Part shown: in pieces, positions 56,534 to 64,000 of the stretch
Layout: every line of letters starts with the position of its first letter
How positions within the stretch are numbered: position 1 is the first letter of the stretch
Assembly: GCA_004362315.1 (NCBI GenBank)
Contig: SNWL01000004.1
Location: 930,001 to 994,000, forward strand
Reading direction: 5' to 3'
DNA length: 64,000 bases
Source: Mycobacterium sp. BK086
GTDB lineage: Bacteria; Actinomycetota; Actinomycetes; Mycobacteriales; Mycobacteriaceae
The notes under the pieces: generated by a model
Told to the model about the DNA's origin: nothing
The model's input: the letters and a program-made list of their open reading frames with translations, nothing else
The model's database searches: none
Program-made: the position numbers and the translations under genes

Positions 56534-57781
56534 ATGTCGAGTCTTCGCCACGGTTCTGGGGGCGACGCCTCCTGGAACCGGAGCGGCCGAGATGATGTCT
56601 TGCGCCGCGGTGACCGCAGCGCCGCCGTCGTCGAGATCCGCACGGCGTTGGCGGCACTGGGTCTGGTCGACGGGCTCGACGAGAACCTCACCACCGGACG
56701 GCACGTGGCCGCCGACGTCTTCGACGCCGATCTCGACCACGCGGTGCGCGATTTCCAGCAGCGGCGCGGCCTGCTCGTCGACGGCATCGTCGGCGAAGCG
56801 ACCTACCGCGCCCTCAAGGAAGCCTCCTACCGGCTCGGCGCCCGCACCCTGGTGCACCAGTTCGGCGCCCCGATGTACGGCGACGACGTCGCCACCTTGC
56901 AGTCCAAGCTGCAGGAACTCGGTTTCTACACCGCGCTGGTGGACGGCTACTTCGGGTTGCAGACGCACAACGCGCTGATGTCCTACCAGCGTGAGTACGG
57001 CATGGCCGCCGACGGCATCTGCGGCCCGGAGACGTTGCGCTCCTTGTACTTTCTGGGTTCGCGAGTCACCGGTGGTTCGCTGCACGCCATCCGTGAGGAG
57101 GAGCTGGTCCGCCGCTCGGGACCCAGGCTGTCGGGCAAGCGGATCATCATCGATCCGGGCCGCGGCGGTAACGACCACGGAGTGATCACCAACGGTCCCG
57201 ACGGGCCGATCAGCGAAGCAGACATCCTGTGGGACTTGGCAAGTCGGCTCGAAGGCCGGATGACGGCGATCGGCATGGAGACCTTTATCTCCCGGCCGGC
57301 CAGCCGCAGTCCGCTGGATGCCGAGCGGGCCGCTACCGCCAATACCGTCGGGGCCGACCTGATGATCAGCCTGCGCTGCGAGACCCAGCCCACCCCGTCA
57401 GCCAATGGAGTGGCCTCGTTCTACTTCGGCAGCTCGCACGGCTCGGTCTCGACGATCGGCCGCAACCTCGCCGACTTCATTCAGCGAGAAGTTGTGGCGC
57501 GCACCGGTTTACGTGATTGCCGGACCCACGGTCGGACCTGGGATCTGTTGCGGCTCACCAGAATGCCTACTGTCCAGGTCGACGTCGGCTACATCACCAA
57601 CCCGCGTGACCGCTCGATGCTGGTGACCAACCAGTCCCGCGATTCGATCGCCGAGGGCATCCTGGCCGCCGTCAAGCGGCTCTACCTGTTGGGCAAGAAC
57701 GACCGGCCCACAGGCACTTTCACGTTCGCCGAACTTCTCGCCCACGAGCTGTCGGTCGAGCAGGCCCGGCCCGCCCTCTGA
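56534..57781 (+). CDS. cwlM: Peptidoglycan-synthesis regulator CwlM
   Basis: A 415-residue cytoplasmic protein. Two peptidoglycan-binding-type repeats lie at ~25-95 and ~110-175, followed by an amidase_3 fold at ~203-385. The zinc histidines are Arg: DPGRGG has R210 where amidases have His, and ISLRCET has R281, so hydrolase activity is not expected. In mycobacteria CwlM is phosphorylated by PknB and then activates MurA. The RPTGTFTF segment (T393, T395, T397) corresponds to the reported phosphorylation cluster. The ATG at 56534 fits the conserved N-terminal DVLRRGDRSAAV region. Confidence 0.95.
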   Translation: MSSLRHGSGGDASWNRSGRDDVLRRGDRSAAVVEIRTALAALGLVDGLDENLTTGRHVAADVFDADLDHAVRDFQQRRGLLVDGIVGEATYRALKEASYRLGARTLVHQFGAPMYGDDVATLQSKLQELGFYTALVDGYFGLQTHNALMSYQREYGMAADGICGPETLRSLYFLGSRVTGGSLHAIREEELVRRSGPRLSGKRIIIDPGRGGNDHGVITNGPDGPISEADILWDLASRLEGRMTAIGMETFISRPASRSPLDAERAATANTVGADLMISLRCETQPTPSANGVASFYFGSSHGSVSTIGRNLADFIQREVVARTGLRDCRTHGRTWDLLRLTRMPTVQVDVGYITNPRDRSMLVTNQSRDSIAEGILAAVKRLYLLGKNDRPTGTFTFAELLAHELSVEQARPAL

Positions 57782-57794
57782 TCGCTCTAGACCG

Positions 57795-58523
57795 CTAGCC
57801 GCGAATCTCCGCACCGGCGCCGACCGGCTGCTGCAGTTGGGCACTCGTGAGCAACCGCTCCAGCGCTGCCTCGACTTCGGCCTTCCAGCCCAGCCCCTTG
57901 TCGAGTTCCAGCCGCAGCCGCGGGAAGTACCGGTGCGGCGCGACGACGGTGAAGCCGGCATCGAGCAGAAAATCGGCACCGATCATGCACTGGTCGAACG
58001 AGCAGTCCCCCAACGCTTCGATGGCCGTGCGCAGCTCGGGATCCGCCGCATCGACGAGCAGTTCGTCGGCGTCGGCGGTGCGACCGAACGCCTCCAGTGC
58101 CCGCACGCCGCGGCGGACGAGTTCGGTGACCACCTGACTGATCAACGAGTGCGTCAGCCCGTCGGTCTGCCCGGGCTCGATTCCCATCGACGTCAGCAAG
58201 ACGGCATCGGCGCTCACCGGTCCGCTCGGGAATCGCGCCGCGCGCGGGACCGCACGCGGGGGCGCGTACAAGACGTAGCCCAGGCACGGTTCTTCATCGT
58301 CGGACTCCGAGCCCTCGGCCGGCGCCTTCGTCGCGACCTGACCGCATGACCCCCACTCCAGCATGACCATCGACAGCCATGCTTCCTTCTCGAACTCGGG
58401 GTCGGGGAGATAGTCACCGGCGCTGAGGGTCGCGGGGTCGAGCTCCCAGAACACACACCGGCGGGCATGCTTCGGCAATTGCTCGAACGCCTCGAGTCGC
58501 AGCGGCATGATGCGAACGGACAC
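57795..58523 (-). CDS. GNAT-fold acetyltransferase-like protein (Rv3916c homologue)
   Basis: A 242-residue protein. The visible GNAT-like elements are ARFPSGPVSADAVLLTSMGI, LVRRGVRALEAFGR and MIGADFLLDAGFTVVAPHR, with a C-terminal LRLELDKGLGWKAEVEAALE. The acetyl-CoA loop is not canonical. The GTG at 58523 has GGGGAGG upstream. It is convergent with cwlM (13-bp gap) and is consistently found between cwlM and parB in mycobacteria. Function unknown. Confidence 0.75.
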   Translation of the reverse strand: MSVRIMPLRLEAFEQLPKHARRCVFWELDPATLSAGDYLPDPEFEKEAWLSMVMLEWGSCGQVATKAPAEGSESDDEEPCLGYVLYAPPRAVPRAARFPSGPVSADAVLLTSMGIEPGQTDGLTHSLISQVVTELVRRGVRALEAFGRTADADELLVDAADPELRTAIEALGDCSFDQCMIGADFLLDAGFTVVAPHRYFPRLRLELDKGLGWKAEVEAALERLLTSAQLQQPVGAGAEIRG

Positions 58524-58708
58524 TAGCCTCCCCGGCTTTCACGCGGTGCAAATGCGCGCATGCGCCCCTTCAGAATAGGAGAGCCGATACCGAACGTGCC
58601 AGTAGTGGCCCGGCAACTCTGCCGAAAGTTCCTTTGGGGCGAAAGATGTTGGGGCACTGTACGATTCCTCGATCCACGGGGCAGGCAGCGAACGCTGGCC
58701 GATGCTGG

Positions 58709-58721
58709 CGTCACAGTGACG
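58709..58721. promoter_or_regulatory. 13-bp palindrome upstream of the Rv3916c-like gene
   Basis: CGTCAC-A-GTGACG, perfectly symmetric, in the 228-bp gap between parB and the GNAT-like gene. The GTCACAG half resembles MtrA-type repeats, but one short palindrome is weak evidence. The rest of the gap shows no ORF or terminator. Confidence 0.35.
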
Positions 58722-58751
58722 TAACTACCCGGTATCGCCGTACCTGTTTTT

Positions 58752-59717
58752 TCAGGCTCCGGGCCGGTTCATCATGTCGACAATGCGCTGCAGATCGTCC
58801 ACCGAGCCGAATTCGACGACGATCTTGCCCTTGCGCTTCCCCAGGCTCACCGTCACCCGAGTGTCGAAGGTACTCGACAGCCGCTCGGCGACATCTTGGA
58901 GCCCCGGCATCTGGATCGGCTTGCGACGGGGCGCGGTCGGCGCCTTCGCCTCCGACCGATTGGCCAGAGTCACCGCCTCCTCGGTGGCCCGCACCGACAA
59001 ACCCTCGGCGATGATGCGGGCAGCGAGCTCTTCCTGAGCCTCCGGGCCGGCCTCCAGGGACAGCAGCGCCCGCGCATGCCCGGCCGAGAGCACGCCGGCG
59101 GCGACCCGTCGCTGGACGGCGATCGGCAACCGGAGCAACCGGATCATGTTGGTGATGACCGGACGCGATCGGCCGATACGGGCGGCGAGTTCATCGTGGG
59201 TGACTTCGAACTCTTCGAGCAATTGTTGGTAGGCCGCCGCCTCTTCCAACGGGTTCAGCTGAACGCGGTGGATGTTCTCGAGCAGTGCGTCGCGCAACAG
59301 ATTGTCTTCGGCGGTCTCCCGCACGATCGCCGGAATGGTCGCCAGTCCGGCCTCTTGGGCCGCGCGCCACCGCCGCTCCCCCATTACCAATTGGTAGCGA
59401 CTGGGTGCTCCGGGTGCGGCATCGGGAACCGCGCGCACCACGATCGGTTGCATGAGACCGAACTCGCGGATCGAGTGGACGAGTTCGGCGAGCGCTTCCT
59501 CGTCGAAGACGTGGCGCGGCTGGCGCGGATTGGGCTCGATGGCCGAAGGGTCGATCTCGCGGTAGACCGCCCCGACGCTGTCCACATTCAGTGGGGCCCC
59601 GCCGCCGATCACGACATCGGCCGCCGCCGCGCCCAGGCGCGGACCGCCGTCGGCCGGTCCGGTCGGGATAAGCGAGGCGAGACCACGGCCCAGGCCGCCT
59701 TTGCTCTTCGATGACAT
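58752..59717 (-). CDS. parB: Chromosome partitioning protein ParB
   Basis: A 321-residue ParB CTPase. The N-terminal [13 protein letters not shown] is the ParA-stimulating peptide. The ParB/Srx domain has [33 protein letters not shown] (CTP-binding GERR) and [17 protein letters not shown]. The HTH is [13 protein letters not shown]-like (here [20 protein letters not shown]). A C-terminal dimerisation domain follows. The ATG at 59717 is set by GGAGG. It is 12 bp downstream of parA, with parS sites within 2 kb. Confidence 0.97.
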   Translation of the reverse strand: MSSKSKGGLGRGLASLIPTGPADGGPRLGAAAADVVIGGGAPLNVDSVGAVYREIDPSAIEPNPRQPRHVFDEEALAELVHSIREFGLMQPIVVRAVPDAAPGAPSRYQLVMGERRWRAAQEAGLATIPAIVRETAEDNLLRDALLENIHRVQLNPLEEAAAYQQLLEEFEVTHDELAARIGRSRPVITNMIRLLRLPIAVQRRVAAGVLSAGHARALLSLEAGPEAQEELAARIIAEGLSVRATEEAVTLANRSEAKAPTAPRRKPIQMPGLQDVAERLSSTFDTRVTVSLGKRKGKIVVEFGSVDDLQRIVDMMNRPGA

Positions 59718-59729
59718 GTGTGCCTCCAC

Positions 59730-61971
<2,242 letters not shown>

Positions 61972-62005
61972 GTGTCTCTCCCTCTTTAGCCGGAGCTATC
62001 TCCGG

Positions 62006-63103
62006 TCAACGCTTACGTTTCTTGGGCCGCGTCCCCGGGCGCGGTGTGCGGTTGGCCGCGCCACCCGCCGCTGGTTTGTCCGATCCCAGTTCGGTGCCCG
62101 TGTCGGTGTCGATCTCAACCGCTTCGGCCGCGTCCTCGGTATCGGCAGATTCAGTGGCAGCACCGTTGGTCGCCGCAACGCCCTTCTTCGGCTTGGTCGG
62201 CTTGGCGCCGGGCGCCGGCGCGTTCGCCGAACGGCGAGCCAGCGCCTCCTCCTTCTTCGCCTCTTCTTCCTTCTCGATCTTGCCGAAGACGTAGTGCTGC
62301 TGACCGAACGTCCAGATGTTGTTGGACACCCAGTAGATGATGATGGCGATCGGCAGGAAGGGTCCGCCGACGACGACGCCGAGCGGGAACACGTACAGCG
62401 CGAGCTTGTTCATCATCGCGGTCTGCGGGTTGGCCGCAGCCTCCGGACTCTGGCGCGCGACCGAGGCCCGGCTGTTGAAGTAGGTGGCGATACCGGCGAG
62501 CAGCATCAGCGGGATGCCGACGGCGATGACCGCCGGTCGGCTGAAGTCGAAGTTCTTGAAGGCCTCCAGGCCCGAGGTCTGGGTCATGCTCGCGCTCAGC
62601 GGAGCTCCGAACAGATTCGCGTCGAGGAAGTGCCCGACGTCGGTGGCACTGAAGAAGTAGTTACCGGTGGCGCGGTTCTCCTCCACCGAAAGGCCGAGTT
62701 GGCCGAAGCCGTGCTGCGTCCGGTTGAACGACCGCAGCACGTGATACAGCCCGAGGAACACCGGGATCTGAGCCAGCATCGGCAGACAGCCCAGGATCGG
62801 GTTGAACCCGTGCTCCCGCTGTAGCTTCTGCATCTCCAGCGCCATCCGCTGGCGGTCCTTGCCGTACTTCTTCTGCAGCGCCTTGATCTGCGGCTGCAAC
62901 TCCTGCATCTGCCGGGTGGTACGGATCTGGCGGACGAACGGCTTGTACAGCAGCGCGCGAAGGGTGAACACCAGGAACATCACCGACAGCGCCCAGGCGA
63001 AGAAGTTGGCCGGCCCGAGGAAAGAGGCGAACAGCTTGTACCAGAGCCACATAATCCCCGACACCGGGTAATAGATGACGTCCAGGCTGAACCAATTAAA
63101 CAT
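62006..63103 (-). CDS. yidC: Membrane protein insertase YidC
   Basis: A 365-residue YidC/Oxa1 insertase of the Gram-positive type (no large periplasmic P1 domain). The conserved core is [20 protein letters not shown] and [20 protein letters not shown], followed by several TM helices. The C-terminal ~100 residues are Lys/Ala-rich and soluble. The ATG at 63103 has AGGAG 5 nt upstream. Its first 8 bp overlap yidD. Confidence 0.95.
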   Translation of the reverse strand: MFNWFSLDVIYYPVSGIMWLWYKLFASFLGPANFFAWALSVMFLVFTLRALLYKPFVRQIRTTRQMQELQPQIKALQKKYGKDRQRMALEMQKLQREHGFNPILGCLPMLAQIPVFLGLYHVLRSFNRTQHGFGQLGLSVEENRATGNYFFSATDVGHFLDANLFGAPLSASMTQTSGLEAFKNFDFSRPAVIAVGIPLMLLAGIATYFNSRASVARQSPEAAANPQTAMMNKLALYVFPLGVVVGGPFLPIAIIIYWVSNNIWTFGQQHYVFGKIEKEEEAKKEEALARRSANAPAPGAKPTKPKKGVAATNGAATESADTEDAAEAVEIDTDTGTELGSDKPAAGGAANRTPRPGTRPKKRKR

Positions 63104-63377
63104 GCATGCTCCTGCTGTCGCTGTCGACATCGGCCCCGGGCGCCTGCGGGCACCGCTCGGGTATTGGGTCCCATCCTCCCCGATGCCACGGTCCGCACTT
63201 CCCCAGCCGGATCAGGGTGAGCCAACTCCCCCGGATCAACCCGTATTCGGTCAGCGCGTCCACGGCGTACTGACTACATGTCGGCGTGAACCGGCATGTC
63301 GGCAGGCGCAGTGGCGAGATGGTGTGGCGGTACAGCTCGATGAGGAAGACCAGCGCTCGGACCGGAAGGTGGGTCAC
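63096..63377 (-). CDS. yidD: Membrane protein insertion efficiency factor YidD
   Basis: A 93-residue YidD. Motifs are [20 protein letters not shown] and [20 protein letters not shown], with three conserved Cys ([10 protein letters not shown] and [10 protein letters not shown]). An amphipathic N-terminal helix is present. The GTG start at 63377 overlaps the rnpA stop (GTGA) and the end overlaps yidC by 8 bp. Confidence 0.95.
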   Translation of the reverse strand: MTHLPVRALVFLIELYRHTISPLRLPTCRFTPTCSQYAVDALTEYGLIRGSWLTLIRLGKCGPWHRGGWDPIPERCPQAPGADVDSDSRSMHV

Positions 63378-63730
63378 CGCGCCTTCTCCATCAGATCGTG
63401 GGTGCGACGGATGCCGGTGCGCAGCTGCTGTTCCAACCGAGCCGACATCGCGTGGCGGCTGGTGGGCAGCGCACGGATCACGATGCGCTCGTCTGGCGTG
63501 AGATCCGGGAGGACCGCTCTGGCTACATGCCGCAGCCGGCGGGACACTTGATGCCGCTGGACGGCATTGCCCACGGATTTGGCGACCACCAGACCGATTC
63601 GGGGTCCGCCGTCGGTCTGGGACTCACGTCGTGCGTGCACGACGATGTCCGGCTGCGCCGCTCGCACCCCGTGCTTGATGGTGGCGCCGAACTCCGCAGA
63701 CCGTGTCATCCGGAACTGAGCCGGGAGCAC
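63374..63730 (-). CDS. rnpA: RNase P protein component
   Basis: A 118-residue RnpA. The RNR-type motif is [20 protein letters not shown] and [14 protein letters not shown], close to the canonical KxVGNAVxRNxxKRxxRE. The GTG start at 63730 lies 18 bp after the rpmH stop, the usual order rpmH-rnpA-yidD-yidC. Confidence 0.95.
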   Translation of the reverse strand: MLPAQFRMTRSAEFGATIKHGVRAAQPDIVVHARRESQTDGGPRIGLVVAKSVGNAVQRHQVSRRLRHVARAVLPDLTPDERIVIRALPTSRHAMSARLEQQLRTGIRRTHDLMEKAR

Positions 63731-63748
63731 GCCGCCTGATCTCGTGGA

Positions 63749-63892
63749 TCAGGCAGTCAGTGAACGACGCCCCTTGCGGCGCCGGCCCGTCACGATGGCG
63801 CGCCCGGCACGGGTGCGCATACGCAGACGGAAGCCGTGAACCCGCGCCCGGCGCCGGTTGTTCGGCTGGAAGGTCCGCTTGCCCTTGGCCAC
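63749..63892 (-). CDS. rpmH: 50S ribosomal protein L34
   Basis: A 47-residue L34 not among longer ORFs because of its size. The translation is [12 protein letters not shown] followed by [20 protein letters not shown] and [15 protein letters not shown]. The GTG start at 63892 has GAGGAG upstream. It is the first gene of the leftward rpmH-rnpA-yidD-yidC run; dnaA would be expected just beyond the right edge. Confidence 0.97.
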
Positions 63893-64000
63893 GGCTATAT
63901 CTCCTCGTCGTATGGCAGTCGCTATCCGGTGGACACGCTTACGCGTGTACCCAGACGAACGCCACTGCTCGTTATAAGCTCTGGTCTCGCTCGAAACCGG
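63893..64000 (-). promoter_or_regulatory. rpmH leader/promoter region, edge of oriC
   Basis: A 108-bp region up to the window end. It holds the rpmH ribosome binding site (GAGGAG), a perfect 6-bp-arm hairpin ACACGC-TTAC-GCGTGT at 63933-63948, and TTATAAC on the minus strand near 63972-63978, a possible -10. The dnaA-rpmH intergenic region, which contains oriC in many actinobacteria, starts here. No complete DnaA box is visible in this part. Confidence 0.5.

Overview
This window is actinobacterial chromosome from a rapidly growing Mycobacterium (Mycolicibacterium-like) and ends at the edge of oriC. Evidence: high GC, many GTG starts, and mycobacterial gene orders. From 58.7 kb onward the order is parB-parA-rsmG-jag-yidC-yidD-rnpA-rpmH, which in mycobacteria leads into dnaA just beyond the right edge. 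Two perfect parS sites (60609-60624 and 61356-61371) confirm the origin-proximal position. Assignments rest on reading the translations and recalled family knowledge; no database search was run.

Layout. (1) 1-2.5 kb: the end of a GyrB-like gene and a complete GyrA-like gene, a second type II topoisomerase resembling M. smegmatis TopoN/TopoM. (2) 2.5-8.7 kb: accessory genes (secreted M15-like peptidase, alpha/beta hydrolase, MpaB-type oxygenase, amidohydrolase, DUF4262, PPOX-fold protein, small RHH-like protein). (3) 8.9-22 kb: dnaB, rplI, rpsR, ssb, rpsF, Rv0052/Rv0051-like genes, ponA1, Rv0049, Rv0048c, PadR regulator and ino1, the M. tuberculosis Rv0046c-Rv0058 block in opposite orientation. 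(4) 22-42 kb: Rv0045c to Rv0036c homologues, interleaved with phoX, a P450, an amino-acid ABC transporter, a glucosylglycerate-hydrolase-like gene and an SDR. (5) 42.1-45.1 kb: a molybdopterin-fold lipoprotein translationally coupled to a membrane GGDEF-EAL protein. (6) 45-64 kb: Rv3906c to Rv3924c homologues: pcnA, mutT4, Rv3909, murJ, sigM, rsmA-like, trxB, trxA, cwlM, Rv3916c and the par/yid/rnpA/rpmH set.

Functional themes are replication and segregation (dnaB, ssb, parAB/parS, TopoNM), cell-wall synthesis (ponA1, murJ, cwlM, Rv0051), thiol redox and stress (sigM, trxB, trxA), and translation (L9, S18, S6, L34, LeuRS, CCA enzyme, RsmG, RNase P protein).

Most striking observation: a full-length ORF of the DnaB-intein type (8953-10236) starts six bases after the stop of an intact, intein-free dnaB. 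Its LAGLIDADG aspartates are present, but every canonical splicing residue (Cys1, block-B His, penultimate His, terminal Asn) is substituted. It looks like a freestanding, splicing-dead, intein-derived homing endonuclease. Other points of note: DnaA-box-like 9-mers upstream of dnaB; a perfect 12-bp-arm palindrome over the P450 promoter; an RsmA-like protein lacking the SigM-binding N-terminal domain; an rsmG start codon inside parS; and about twenty genes with a TANNNT-like -10 hexamer 6-8 nt before the start codon, implying leaderless mRNAs.
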